64,000 nucleotides of DNA from JBCCGG01 sp039029395 (GCA_039029395.1 JBCCGG010000022.1:31534-95533), one strand, 5' to 3'. Shown: positions 8,077 through 17,287, counted from the first letter of the stretch. Translations and numbers: made by a program. The notes: a model not told the origin generated them from the sequence alone.

Positions 8077-9723
8077 ATGCTCAAGGATCTCACAAAGAAT
8101 GAGCGCATTCTTGCCCTTTGCCTGGCGATCCTGGTCGCGCTCCTGGGTCTTTTCCTGGCGGCTGCCGGGCAGGATACCCTGCTCGGCTCCCATGGCTGGA
8201 TTATTCTGCTCTTCGGGCTGATCCTCACCTTTGCCGTCGTCGGGACGATGACCTACCAGGGCCCCACGCCCGAGCAGCTGGCTGACCGTCACAAGGAATA
8301 CTACGACACGCCGACCAAGGCCGGCATCGTCCTGGCCATGATCTGGGCGATTTTTGGCTTCTTCGTCGGCGACTGGGTGGCCTGGCAACTGGCCTACCCA
8401 GACCTCAATCTTGACCAGGCCTGGAGCAGCTTTGGGCGCCTGCGCCCGGCCCACACCATGGGTGTGATCTTCGGCTTCGGCGGCAACGCGCTGATCGCGA
8501 CCTCTTTCCATGTGGTGCAGCGCACCTCCCGGGCGCGCCTGCCGGACCAGCTCAGCCCATGGGTCGTGTTGGCCGGCTACAACCTGTTCTGCATCCTGGC
8601 GGTCACCGGCTATCTGATCGGCATCACCCAGTCCAAGGAGTATGCCGAGCCTGAGTGGTATGCCGACATCCTGCTGACCGTGGTTTGGGTGCTCTATTTC
8701 ATCCTTTACCTGCGCACCCTGGCCAGGCGGGCAGAGCCACACATCTATGTCGCCAATTGGTACTATCTGGCCTTCATCCTGGTTGTCGCGATGCTGCACA
8801 TCGTCAACAACCTGGCGGTGCCGATCTCGCTCAGCCATGCCAAGAGCTACTCGCTCTTCGCCGGCGTACAGGACGCCATGACCCAATGGTGGTACGGCCA
8901 CAACGCGGTCGCCTTCTTCCTGACCGCCGGCTTCCTGGGCATGATGTACTACTTCCTGCCGGTCAAGGCTCAGCGGCCGATCTACTCCTACCGCATGTCG
9001 ATCGTCAGCTTCTGGGGCATCACGTTCCTCTACATGTGGGCCGGCTCCCATCATCTGCACTATACCGCCTTGCCAGACTGGGTGCAGACGCTGGGCATGT
9101 CCTTCTCCATCATGCTGCTGGTGCCGTCCTGGGCCTCGGCGGCCAATGCGCTCTTGACCCTGAACGGCGCCTGGCACCGGGTGCGCGACGATGCCGCACT
9201 GCGCTTCATGATGGTCGCGGCGGTGTTTTACGGCATCTCGACCTTCGAGGGCTCCTTCATGGCGATCCGGCCGGTCAACTCGCTCAGTCATTACACCGAC
9301 TGGACGGTCGGACATGTCCATGCCGGAGCGCTGGGCTGGGTCGCCTTCATCACCTTCGGCGCCATCTACACCCTGGTGCCCTGGCTTTGGAAACGCCAGG
9401 GCATGTACTCCAGCCGCCTGGTCGAGGTGCATTTCTGGCTCGGCCTGGCCGGCACGGTGGTCTACGTCATGGCGATGTGGAACTCGGGCATCATCCAGGG
9501 CCTGATGTGGCGGACCTACGACGAGTTCGGCACGCTGGAGTACTCCTTCGTCGAATCTCTCGAGGCAATGCACGCCTACTATGTGGCCCGGGCGATCGGC
9601 GGCCTGTTCTTCTTGGTCGGCGGCATCATCGGTTTCTACAACATCTATAAGACGATCTCGGCCAGCGGCGCGGAGACCATGGCCGACGATCAGCCGATCG
9701 CGACCGCGCCGGCGGCGGAGTGA
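8077..9723 (+). CDS. ccoN: cbb3-type cytochrome c oxidase catalytic subunit I
   Basis: 548 residues, about 14 membrane helices. Haem/copper ligands are visible: His in the PAHTMGVIFGFGGNALIATS helix and SFHVVQR, the Cu(B) His in TQWWYGHNAVAFFL, the His pair in AGSHHLHYTALPDW, and the high-spin haem region DWTVGHVHAGALGW. It reduces oxygen at the active site of the high-affinity terminal oxidase. The N-terminus has two extra helices (about 10-55) before the conserved core, somewhat longer than the classic 475-residue FixN. It is first in ccoNOQP with the promoter at 7999-8027. Confidence 0.95.
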   Translation: MLKDLTKNERILALCLAILVALLGLFLAAAGQDTLLGSHGWIILLFGLILTFAVVGTMTYQGPTPEQLADRHKEYYDTPTKAGIVLAMIWAIFGFFVGDWVAWQLAYPDLNLDQAWSSFGRLRPAHTMGVIFGFGGNALIATSFHVVQRTSRARLPDQLSPWVVLAGYNLFCILAVTGYLIGITQSKEYAEPEWYADILLTVVWVLYFILYLRTLARRAEPHIYVANWYYLAFILVVAMLHIVNNLAVPISLSHAKSYSLFAGVQDAMTQWWYGHNAVAFFLTAGFLGMMYYFLPVKAQRPIYSYRMSIVSFWGITFLYMWAGSHHLHYTALPDWVQTLGMSFSIMLLVPSWASAANALLTLNGAWHRVRDDAALRFMMVAAVFYGISTFEGSFMAIRPVNSLSHYTDWTVGHVHAGALGWVAFITFGAIYTLVPWLWKRQGMYSSRLVEVHFWLGLAGTVVYVMAMWNSGIIQGLMWRTYDEFGTLEYSFVESLEAMHAYYVARAIGGLFFLVGGIIGFYNIYKTISASGAETMADDQPIATAPAAE

Positions 9724-9731
9724 GGCGCGCC

Positions 9732-10466
9732 ATGCTCGATCGCCATAAGAAAGTCGAGCGGCACTCCCTGGCCTTCGTGATCATGATCATTGTGGTCGCG
9801 TCGATCGGCGGCCTGTTCGAGATCGCACCCCTCTTTACCATTGACAAGACGGTTGAAGACGTCGAAGGCGTGCGGCCCTACACGCCGCTCGAGCTGGCCG
9901 GGCGCAACATTTACATCCGCGAAGGCTGCTATGCTTGCCACTCGCAAATGATCCGCACCCTGCGCGACGAGGTCGAGCGCTATGGGCCCTACAGCCTGGC
10001 CGCAGAATCACAGTACGACCATCCCATGCTGTGGGGCTCCAAGCGCACCGGGCCAGATCTGGCGCGGGTCGGCGGCAAGTACTCCGATGCCTGGCACGTC
10101 GCCCACTTCATCCGGCCACGCGACGTAGTGCCCCAGTCGAACATGCCGAGCTACGCTTTTCTCTTGGAGCGGCGGGCGGATTTACGCGACATGGATCTGC
10201 ACCTGGCGGCGCTCAAGGCGACCGGCGTGCCCTACAGCGAGGCGCAGATCGAAGCCGCCAACCTCGACGCCCTCGGCCAGGCCGATCCGGACAGCGAAGC
10301 GGCCGAAGGCGTGCTCGAGCGCTATGGCGAGGACATCGCGATCCGCGACTTCGCGCTCGACGGCCGCAACGTTTCCGAGATGGACGCCCTGGTGGCCTAT
10401 TTGCAGATGCTGGGCACCTTGGTCGACTGGGACACCTTCCAGCCAGGCGGCAAGGAGCTGGAGTGA
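9732..10466 (+). CDS. ccoO: cbb3-type oxidase monohaem cytochrome c subunit II
   Basis: 244 residues with one N-terminal membrane anchor (about 13-32) and a periplasmic cytochrome c domain. CYACH at about 66-70 binds haem c and a Met in QSNMPSYAF is the likely axial ligand. It passes electrons from CcoP to CcoN. ATG 9732 is chosen over a GTG at 9720 because GGCGGAG (9714-9720) then sits at normal distance. Length and motif order match FixO. It follows ccoN after 8 nt. Confidence 0.94.
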   Translation: MLDRHKKVERHSLAFVIMIIVVASIGGLFEIAPLFTIDKTVEDVEGVRPYTPLELAGRNIYIREGCYACHSQMIRTLRDEVERYGPYSLAAESQYDHPMLWGSKRTGPDLARVGGKYSDAWHVAHFIRPRDVVPQSNMPSYAFLLERRADLRDMDLHLAALKATGVPYSEAQIEAANLDALGQADPDSEAAEGVLERYGEDIAIRDFALDGRNVSEMDALVAYLQMLGTLVDWDTFQPGGKELE

Positions 10467-10469
10467 GCC

Positions 10470-10643
10470 ATGATCGAGCTGTCCCACGATACGCTGGTCT
10501 ACTTCTCCAAATCCTGGGGTTTGTTCTACCTGATCGCCTTCTCAGTCGCGGTTGTGATCTACGCCTTTTGGCCGTCCAAGAAGAAGACCTTCGAGCGCGC
10601 CGCCCGGCAGGTCATCGATGACGAGGACCGGCCATGTCGGTAG
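10470..10643 (+). CDS. ccoQ: cbb3-type oxidase subunit IV, CcoQ
   Basis: 57 residues, MIELSHDTLVYFSKSWGLFY then one hydrophobic helix LIAFSVAVVIYAFW and a basic PSKKKTFERAAR tail. Size, single helix and position between ccoO and ccoP are diagnostic for CcoQ/FixQ, which stabilises the assembled complex. It starts 3 nt after the ccoO stop and overlaps ccoP by 10 nt. Confidence 0.9.
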   Translation: MIELSHDTLVYFSKSWGLFYLIAFSVAVVIYAFWPSKKKTFERAARQVIDDEDRPCR

Positions 10644-11500
10644 GCGAGCGCGATCCTCACACTGGGCTCTACACCACCGGCCACGAGTGGGCCGGGATTA
10701 AGGAGCTCGACACGCCAATCCCGAAAGCGGTCAAGTTCTTCTACGCGCTCACCTTCGCGGTCGCGCTTCTGATGTGGATCCTGCTGCCGACCTGGCCGCT
10801 GTGGAGCACCTATACCAAGGGGCTTCTGGGCTTTTCCCAGCGGGACTTCGTCGCTGAGCAGCTCGCCGTCGCGGCCGCCGAGCGCCAAGACTGGAGCGAC
10901 CGGATCCTCGCCCTGGACCTGAGCGAACCGGCGAGCGACCCGGAGGCCCGGGCGATCGCGCTTCGCACCGGCGCTACGCTGTTCGCCGACAATTGCGCGG
11001 CCTGTCACGGCCACGACGCCATGGGCGGGCCGGGCTTTCCCGATCTGACCGACGGCGCCTGGCTGTGGGGCGGCAGTGCGGAGGATATCCACGAAACCCT
11101 GAGGGTCGGCATCAATTCCGATCACGACGAGACCCGCTTCGGCCAGATGCCCGCCTTCGGCCGGGACCAGATCCTTGAGCGCGCCGACATTCTGGCCCTG
11201 ATCGCCACCCTCCAGCATCTGGCCGGCCAGAAAGAAGCCGACGCGGAGACGCTGGCCGCCGGACAAGCGCTGTTCGCCGACAACTGCGCCAGCTGCCACG
11301 GCGAGGAGGCCATGGGCGATGCCTCGCTTGGCGCGCCCAATCTGACCGACGGCTTCTGGATCTACGGCGGCGACCGGGACTCGCTCTACCGCACGCTCTA
11401 CGACGGCCGCCAAGGCCACATGCCTCATTGGGGAGACCGCCTGAGCCCGCTCCAACTCAAGACCCTGGCGCTCTACGTGGAAAGTCTGGGCGGGCAATGA
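10634..11500 (+). CDS. ccoP: cbb3-type oxidase dihaem cytochrome c subunit III
   Basis: 288 residues: cytoplasmic N-terminus, one membrane helix (about 33-52) and two cytochrome c domains with CAACH (121-125) and CASCH (218-222). It accepts electrons from soluble cytochrome c. Each haem domain has a Met/Gly-rich loop (GQMPAFG, GHMPHWG) supplying the Met ligand. Length is typical for FixP. ATG 10634 overlaps the ccoQ end, and the stop overlaps the start of the small ORF at 11497. Confidence 0.95.
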   Translation: MSVGERDPHTGLYTTGHEWAGIKELDTPIPKAVKFFYALTFAVALLMWILLPTWPLWSTYTKGLLGFSQRDFVAEQLAVAAAERQDWSDRILALDLSEPASDPEARAIALRTGATLFADNCAACHGHDAMGGPGFPDLTDGAWLWGGSAEDIHETLRVGINSDHDETRFGQMPAFGRDQILERADILALIATLQHLAGQKEADAETLAAGQALFADNCASCHGEEAMGDASLGAPNLTDGFWIYGGDRDSLYRTLYDGRQGHMPHWGDRLSPLQLKTLALYVESLGGQ

Positions 11501-11658
11501 TGGCGCAGCCAGTGAGCAGGCGCACCTGGGTGATCGGCGGCATCGCCCTGCTGCTGGCGCTGATCCTCGGCGCCAACGGCCATCTGCTCTATGTCGCGAT
11601 CCATAGCCAGCCGGACTGCGCCGTGGAGATCGGTCAAGCCGCAAAGGCGAGCTGCTGA
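11497..11658 (+). CDS. Unnamed small single-helix membrane protein in the cco operon
   Basis: 53 residues: a short basic N-terminus (MMAQPVSRRTW), one membrane helix (VIGGIALLLALILGAN), then HLLYVAIHSQPDCAVEIG and a final Cys. It overlaps ccoP by 4 nt (ATGA) and ccoS by 1 nt, so translation is coupled to the oxidase. The helix followed by a YVAxxSQPDC-type segment resembles small unannotated proteins I associate with cco loci, but I cannot name the family. It is too short for CcoH/FixH. With two Cys facing the periplasm it could be an assembly or copper-handling factor; that is speculation. Confidence 0.75.
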   Translation: MMAQPVSRRTWVIGGIALLLALILGANGHLLYVAIHSQPDCAVEIGQAAKASC

Positions 11659-11837
11659 TGAGCGCGCTGGTCTATCTGATTCCGATCTCCCTGATCCTGG
11701 GGGCCGTCGCCCTCTTCACCTTCCTCTGGACCCTGAAGCACGGCCAATACGAGGACATGGAGGGCGCCGCCGCGCGCATCCTGACCGACGAGGACAAGCC
11801 CCTGCCCCAGGACGACGATCCGAAGGAAGCTTCCTAA
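11658..11837 (+). CDS. ccoS: cbb3-type oxidase assembly protein CcoS
   Basis: 59 residues, MSALVYLIPISLILGAVALF with one N-terminal helix, then the CcoS signature FLWTLKHGQYEDMEGAAARI and an acidic tail. CcoS/FixS is needed to insert redox cofactors into CcoN. The ATG overlaps the preceding stop by 1 nt; its own stop overlaps the convergent DUF2189 gene by 4 nt. ccoG, ccoH and the copper ATPase gene ccoI, which normally precede ccoS, are absent here. Confidence 0.9.
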   Translation: MSALVYLIPISLILGAVALFTFLWTLKHGQYEDMEGAAARILTDEDKPLPQDDDPKEAS

Positions 11838-12622
11838 TCCAGCTTGGAGGTGTCGCAGATCTCCCGGTAGGCGTGCCAGGTGGCATGGCCGAGCAGGGGG
11901 AAGACCACGATCATGGTCACGAAGCCCGAGATCAGGTTCAAGACGCCGAGCACGACGATCGCGACGCCCCAGGGCAGCATGACACCCAGATTGTTCCACA
12001 CGGTGCTCATGGAGACCGCCATGGCGGTGAAGACGTCGATGCGCTGGTCGTAGAGCATGGGGATGGAAAATACGCTGATCGCGAAGGCGAAGGCGGCGAA
12101 GAGCCCGCCGACCGCTGAGCCGACCACCATCAGCGCCCAGCCGTCGAAGGTGCCGATGAGGAACGGCAGGGACTGCTCGACTCCGGAGAACGGCCTCAGG
12201 CCGAAGAACAGGGCGTAGAGGATCACCGCCGCGCGCATCCACAAGAGCATGAGCAGGCCCAGGAGCACGCCGGCGAAGAGAATTTGGGTGGTCGACTTGG
12301 CGCGCACATAAACCATGGCGCCGAAGCTGACCGGCTCGCCGTTCTCGATGCGCCGGCTTTTGTCGTAGAGGCCGAGCGCCAGGATCGGTCCGACGATGAA
12401 AAAGCCCGCGAGGGCCGGCATGAGATAGGCGCTCAAATCGAAGGAGAAGAGGCAGGCAATCACGGCCCAGCTGACGACAAAGACCAGCACGCCATAGAAG
12501 AGGCTCGGCATTGGCTGGGTCCAAAGATCCCGCCACCCCGCCTTCAGCCAGCGCAGCGCTGCGCCCATGTCAGGCGATGTTGCCGAGGAAGCGCCCTGCG
12601 CCGTCGATTCAGCTTGAGGCAT
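11834..12622 (-). CDS. DUF2189-family integral membrane protein
   Basis: 262 residues with about six membrane helices (around 43-65, 68-90, 117-140, 155-180, 205-225, 230-250). The N-terminus ALRWLKAGWRDLWTQPMPSL and segments FIVGPILALGLYDKSRR and SIPMLYDQRIDVFTAMAVS match DUF2189, a family of unknown function often found beside cytochrome oxidase genes in Alphaproteobacteria. It is convergent with ccoS, so it is not part of that operon despite the recurrent neighbourhood. Confidence 0.82.
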   Translation of the reverse strand: MPQAESTAQGASSATSPDMGAALRWLKAGWRDLWTQPMPSLFYGVLVFVVSWAVIACLFSFDLSAYLMPALAGFFIVGPILALGLYDKSRRIENGEPVSFGAMVYVRAKSTTQILFAGVLLGLLMLLWMRAAVILYALFFGLRPFSGVEQSLPFLIGTFDGWALMVVGSAVGGLFAAFAFAISVFSIPMLYDQRIDVFTAMAVSMSTVWNNLGVMLPWGVAIVVLGVLNLISGFVTMIVVFPLLGHATWHAYREICDTSKLD

Positions 12623-12923
12623 TGGCTCGCTCTATTCCATCCTGTGGAACTGGCGCAGTGTACACCCAAGTGCGTCAGGACCGCCAATTCTTTCGACACT
12701 CTTGGGCGCGACTGCCAGCGAGGCGGCGCAATGAACGATCACAAAGTTCGGGTTCCGTGTCGCACTCCAGGACGACCCTATCGCATAGTCAAATTGCGAT
12801 TCGATGCGGCTTCTCGACCAGTGCGCTCCCTGGCGGATGGCACGAATTTGATCCTGTCGGACTTGCTTAGCGCCTGGCCGATGATGCTAATCTGGGCGGG
12901 CGCTTTTACGACAAGAGGTCTGA
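12623..12923. other. Intergenic region, no gene seen
   Basis: 301 bases between the divergent DUF2189 gene and the cyclase/ATPase gene. I see no protein-coding pattern, RNA fold or clear promoter. AAGAGG just before 12924 is the ribosome site of the next gene. Confidence 0.4.
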
Positions 12924-15900
12924 ATGGCGGAACCCTGTCCTCATTGCGGTCGGGAAAACGACGGATCTGCAAAGTTCTGCGCTGAATGTGGGACGCGTCT
13001 TCGCAAAATCTGTCCGGCCTGTTCTTCATTGATAGATGTCCGGGCGAACTTTTGCCCCGACTGCGGCAAGCCCCAGAACCAGGACCCCTCTCAACCGGGC
13101 GGGTCCAGCGAGGCGGCGTGGCGTCCTGCCAGCGAGATTCGCCAGGTAACGGTGATGTTCTTGGATCTCGTCGGATCGACGGCTCTCTCGACGCGGTTCG
13201 ATGCCGAGGATCTGCGTGAGGTCCTGCTGTCCTACCAAAAGGCCTGCGTCGGGGCGATTGAGAGATTTGGCGGACGGGTCAGCCGTTACATGGGCGACGG
13301 CATGATGGTCTACTTCGGCTTTCCCCAGGCCCAGGAGGATGCGCCGCAACGTGCAGGACTAGCCGGGCTGGCCATCTTGGAGGAGATCGCGCAGCTCAAC
13401 GAGACCCGCTACCGGCCTCTCGGCATCACGCTTCAGATGAGAATCGGGATCCACGTGGGGCGCGTGGTCACGGGAGAAATGGGCGCCGGATCGACCCGAG
13501 AGGCCATGGAGGTCGTCGGCGTGACACCGAACATTGCTGCCCGTCTCGAAAGCCTGGCACCGGCAGATAGCGTGCTGGTCAGCGCCCAGGTCAAAGCGCG
13601 CATCGAGCAGCAGTTCGAGCTGGAATCACTCGGGCACAAGACCTTGAAGGGCATTGAAGAGCCTGTGGAGGTCTTCAAACTTTTGCGCGCCAAGCAAGAC
13701 GATCCTTCCAGCCAAACCTCTTTGCAACCACGCGGCATCCTAACGGGACGAAGAAAGGAGCTGGAGGCTCTGACCGCCAGTTGGTCACGGGCCCGCGAAC
13801 AGCAGTCGGTGCAGCTGGTGAGTGTCCAAGGCGAGCCGGGTATTGGCAAATCAGGGCTGCTTCAGCTGTTTCTCGATCAAATCGGCATCGACAAGGCGCA
13901 AAGAGTTGTCTGGCGCTGCTCCATTTACGACAGCGACACGCCCCTCTTGACGGTGTGGCAAAGCCTCGCGGAGGACTTCGGCCTGCGGAGCGGGGAAACG
14001 GAAGCCGAAACCCGCGACCGCATCGATGCCGGCTTGGCACGCTGCGGCGGAGAGGAACGTGCCGCCCTGGAGACCGTGGCCGACCTGCTGCTCGCCCAAG
14101 TCCATTCGCAAAAGCGGGCGACCAACAGCGACCATAGCGACAGCATGGGCACGCGCCGTGAGCTGTTTCGAGCCATTCCCCAGTGCTTGAGGCATAAGGC
14201 GGACCCGCTTCTTCTGGTGCTCGAGGACGCCCACTGGGCTGACCCCTCGACACTAGAGCTTGTCAACAAAATCATCCGTCAGTCGACCGATTGGGCGATC
14301 ATGGTGCTGGTCTTGACGCGCCCCACCGACGCAATGCCCTGGCATGACGTCGACCAACAGCGCTTGGCGTTGGAAGGGCTTCCGACTGCGGACTGCGAAG
14401 AGATCATTCAACACATGACCGGCGGCCGCCCGCTTGAGCGCTCTCTCTGTGAGTATATCTTCGCCAGCACGGACGGTTCGCCCTTGTTCGTCGAAGAATT
14501 GACCAAATCCATTCTGGACAGCGGGCAACTGGTGGAACGGCGGGGCCGATTGGCGCTCAGCGGCGATGCCGAGAAGCTGGAGGCACCCGGCACTCTGCTG
14601 GATCTCTTGACTGTGCGCCTCGACCGCTTGGGGCCGGCGAAGGAGACGGCGCAAACGGCCGCGGTGATAGGCCGCGACTTTCGACTGGATGCGCTCAGTT
14701 ACATGAGCGACAGCACAAGAGAACAGATCCAGCACCACCTGGCTGAGCTCGTTCGCTGCGACATGATCGCCGAGATCGAGGGCGGTGACGGATCGCGCTA
14801 TCAGTTTCGCCATGCGCTTTATCAAAAGGTCGCCTACGAGAGCCTGTTGCGCCGACATCGGCGCGCCCTGCACGGCGCCTACCTGGGCTGGCTGGAGACC
14901 AATCCGGTCGCGCAGGCTTCGCTGCTGAGCGAGCAGCTGGCGTTTCACAACGAACTCGCAGGGTTCGATGACGCCGCTGTGGCTCTCTGGACGGAGGCCG
15001 GCGAGATCGCCACCTCCGCTTCGGCTTCTCAGGAAGCGGTGCGTCACTTCGAGGCCGGATTGCGTATCCTGCGGAGCCTGCCGCAAACGGATGCCAACCA
15101 CGTCCTCAATCTCAAGCTCCACGCCTTGCTGGGCGGTGCCTTGATCATGAGCAAGGGGCCGGGCGCGCCGGAGACGCGCGAGGTCTATAAGCGGGCGCTT
15201 GGGCTCTGTGACAAGCTGCCCCGGACTGCGTGGCACTTTCCGGTCTTTTGGGGCTGGTGGCGCATCTCGGAGAACCTCACCGTCATGCTTAGCCGCGCCC
15301 AACAGCTCGTGCAGATCGCCGATGAGATGCAGGAAGCGGAGTATAGGCTTCAGGCCCACCATTGCCTTTGGGCGAACGCCTACATGGTGGGCGACCACGA
15401 GTCCGTCCTGCAGCACGCCGGTTTGGGGCTCGAAATCTACGACGAAGGCAGTTTCAGCGAGACCGGATCGCTCTATGGCGGGCACGACCCGAAAGTGTGC
15501 GGCTTGGGGGAGAAGGCGCTGTCGCTCTGGCTGATGGGCGATGCGGACCGAGCGGCCTCGACCCTGGACAACTGCCTTGCCTTCGCAGAAGAGATGGGCC
15601 ATCTCGGCAGCCGCCTCCATGCGCTCGATTTCGCGCTGATGCTGCACCATTTCCGCAGCGATCCGGACGCCGTGGGGCAAATTGCCGCGACACTTCGCTC
15701 TGTCAGCGAGAAGTACGAACTGGAGGACTATCTGGCCAAAGCCGATATCTTCGAGGGATGGCGCCTGCTGGAGTCGGGCCACGGCGGCGCCGGCGCAGAG
15801 TTGCTGGAACAGGGCTTGGCCACCATGCGTCAGGTTGGCACCCGGGAAGACTTTCCGGTGTACTTCGCCATGGCGGCCGAGAGCCGGTTGCAACAGGATC

Positions 15901-16289
15901 AGGCACGGCAGGCGATCGATCTGCTTGAAGAAGGTCTTTGCGTCATCGCCGACGAAGGACTTGCCTATTGGGCCGCGGAGATCCATCGCCTGAGTGGCGA
16001 AGCCCTGGCCGCTATGGATGCCGCTGACACCAAAGCCATAGACGCCCATCTCACAAAGGCGATCGAAGTCGCCCGGTCACAAGGTGCGTTGGCTTTGGAG
16101 CTAAGAGCCGCGACCTCTCAAGCCCGCCAACTGCGCCGGCGTGGTCAATTCGATGCGGGCCTAGCATGTCTGCTCGACGTCGTGGCGCGCATGGACGAAA
16201 GCGCGGATATCCGCGATCTAAAGGAGGCGACTGCGTTGATCGAAGATTTGAGGGAGGAAACGGGGCAAAGCGACCACGAGCTGGTTTAG
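12924..16289 (+). CDS. Zinc-ribbon / class III nucleotide cyclase / AAA-type ATPase / TPR signalling protein
   Basis: 1121 residues in four parts. A double zinc ribbon (1-50) has CPHC, CAEC, CPAC and CPDC knuckles. A class III cyclase homology domain (about 72-255) keeps the metal Asp81 (FLDLVGST) and Asp125 (YMGDG) and the transition-state pair Asn203/Arg207 (TPNIAARLE). A STAND-like ATPase follows, with P-loop GEPGIGKS (303-310) and Walker B LLLVLEDAHWAD. About 450 helical, TPR-like residues complete it. Such proteins are thought to act as switches that couple NTP hydrolysis to cyclase or scaffold activity. The base-selecting Lys is replaced (GRVSRYMGDG), so ATP cyclase activity is uncertain. 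It stands alone. Confidence 0.85.
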   Translation: MAEPCPHCGRENDGSAKFCAECGTRLRKICPACSSLIDVRANFCPDCGKPQNQDPSQPGGSSEAAWRPASEIRQVTVMFLDLVGSTALSTRFDAEDLREVLLSYQKACVGAIERFGGRVSRYMGDGMMVYFGFPQAQEDAPQRAGLAGLAILEEIAQLNETRYRPLGITLQMRIGIHVGRVVTGEMGAGSTREAMEVVGVTPNIAARLESLAPADSVLVSAQVKARIEQQFELESLGHKTLKGIEEPVEVFKLLRAKQDDPSSQTSLQPRGILTGRRKELEALTASWSRAREQQSVQLVSVQGEPGIGKSGLLQLFLDQIGIDKAQRVVWRCSIYDSDTPLLTVWQSLAEDFGLRSGETEAETRDRIDAGLARCGGEERAALETVADLLLAQVHSQKRATNSDHSDSMGTRRELFRAIPQCLRHKADPLLLVLEDAHWADPSTLELVNKIIRQSTDWAIMVLVLTRPTDAMPWHDVDQQRLALEGLPTADCEEIIQHMTGGRPLERSLCEYIFASTDGSPLFVEELTKSILDSGQLVERRGRLALSGDAEKLEAPGTLLDLLTVRLDRLGPAKETAQTAAVIGRDFRLDALSYMSDSTREQIQHHLAELVRCDMIAEIEGGDGSRYQFRHALYQKVAYESLLRRHRRALHGAYLGWLETNPVAQASLLSEQLAFHNELAGFDDAAVALWTEAGEIATSASASQEAVRHFEAGLRILRSLPQTDANHVLNLKLHALLGGALIMSKGPGAPETREVYKRALGLCDKLPRTAWHFPVFWGWWRISENLTVMLSRAQQLVQIADEMQEAEYRLQAHHCLWANAYMVGDHESVLQHAGLGLEIYDEGSFSETGSLYGGHDPKVCGLGEKALSLWLMGDADRAASTLDNCLAFAEEMGHLGSRLHALDFALMLHHFRSDPDAVGQIAATLRSVSEKYELEDYLAKADIFEGWRLLESGHGGAGAELLEQGLATMRQVGTREDFPVYFAMAAESRLQQDQARQAIDLLEEGLCVIADEGLAYWAAEIHRLSGEALAAMDAADTKAIDAHLTKAIEVARSQGALALELRAATSQARQLRRRGQFDAGLACLLDVVARMDESADIRDLKEATALIEDLREETGQSDHELV

Positions 16290-16367
16290 GTCCTGCCTCG
16301 CCAAGCGATCCACGATTCCTGTTAAGTCCGACCTATTGATGGCTTGAAGGGTAACTTAGCCTGCTGT

Positions 16368-16398
16368 CCCTAGCGTCGTGTGACGCCATCTTCTAGGG
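16368..16398. terminator. Candidate bidirectional terminator
   Basis: Nested inverted repeats between convergent genes: CCCTAG (16368-16373) with CTAGGG (16393-16398) and an inner GCGTC-GTGT-GACGC stem (16373-16386). No T-tract, so strength is uncertain; the outer arm reaches the last codon of the LysR gene. Confidence 0.35.
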
Positions 16399-17283
16399 CA
16401 CGTCTGAAATCCAGTCTAGGAAGGCCCGTGCGGTCGGTCGGTTCGCGGCGCGGGGCATGATGCAACAGTGGTAGCCCCGTTCGGTCGTGACCTTGTGGTC
16501 GCAAGCAAGCGAAAGAGTGCGCGACTCGATCATGTCTTCGATCAGGCGGCACCAGCCGAGACCGATGCCATTGCCGTTTTGAATCGCGCGCAGGTAGACC
16601 ATGTAGCTGAAGATCCGGTCCAAAGGCTGCGGTTGCGGCGGCGCGATGCCCGAGCCTTCGAAGTAGCGCTGCCAATCGTCCGCGTGTTCCTGACTGGTCA
16701 TGTGCAGCAACCGTTGGCCTGCGAGCGCCCGGCGGTCGAGCGGCGCGTCACCCGCCAGGTAGCCCGGTTTGCAGATCGGAACCATCTCCTCGCGGATGAT
16801 CAAGCTCGAGGTTGTCCCGGCAATGCCGCTCTCTCCAAACACCACGACGATATCGCACCTGGCCGGATCGAAATCCGGGTTTTGATCGCGGGTGACGAGC
16901 TCGAGCCGGACCTCCGGGTAAAGGCTTTGGAACTCCGCGAGGCGAGGCAGAAGGAACAGGCTGGTGAAGCCGATCGCAGCATTCACGACGATCACTTCGC
17001 CTTGCTGCACCGACCGAACGGCGCGCAGTCCAGTCTGGATGGAGTCGAATCCACCGGAGACCGCCTTGCCGAGAATCTCGCCCTCGGGCGTCAGGGTCAG
17101 CCGGGGTTTCGTCCGCACAAAGAGCGTGACGCCAAGCGTCTCCTCCAGCATCGCGACCTGCCGGCTGACAGCCGGCTGTTGCACGTTCAGTTCCCTGGCG
17201 GCGCGAGAGAAGCTCAAATTCCGGGCGGCCGCTTCGAAGGCCGCGATCTGATGGAAGGGAATTGGATCGCTCGGCATAATCAT
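16393..17283 (-). CDS. LysR-family regulator (GcvA-like), likely controller of the 17.4-27 kb operon
   Basis: 296 residues. The N-terminal winged helix (FHQIAAFEAAARNLSFSRAA, then LNVQQPAVSRQVAMLEETLG) is followed by a periplasmic-binding-protein-like effector domain. The HTH and the IAAFEAAARNLSFSRAAREL spacing resemble the GcvA/AmpR branch. It is divergent from the seven-gene catabolic operon, separated by 81 bp that contain an ATGAA-N9-TTCAT repeat, the usual position for a pathway-specific LysR activator. Starts at 17283 or 17277 (both ATG) are possible. The inducer is unknown. Confidence 0.9.
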   Translation of the reverse strand: MIMPSDPIPFHQIAAFEAAARNLSFSRAARELNVQQPAVSRQVAMLEETLGVTLFVRTKPRLTLTPEGEILGKAVSGGFDSIQTGLRAVRSVQQGEVIVVNAAIGFTSLFLLPRLAEFQSLYPEVRLELVTRDQNPDFDPARCDIVVVFGESGIAGTTSSLIIREEMVPICKPGYLAGDAPLDRRALAGQRLLHMTSQEHADDWQRYFEGSGIAPPQPQPLDRIFSYMVYLRAIQNGNGIGLGWCRLIEDMIESRTLSLACDHKVTTERGYHCCIMPRAANRPTARAFLDWISDVP

Positions 17284-17287
17284 TCAT

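Noticed and set aside
8017..9573. 518-codon open frame on the minus strand
   Set aside because: It is antisense to ccoN, whose protein sequence is unmistakable; the minus-strand translation is rich in His/Gln/Arg with no domain.
14253..16049. 598-codon open frame on the minus strand
   Set aside because: Antisense shadow of the cyclase/ATPase gene; low-complexity translation typical of GC-rich reverse frames.
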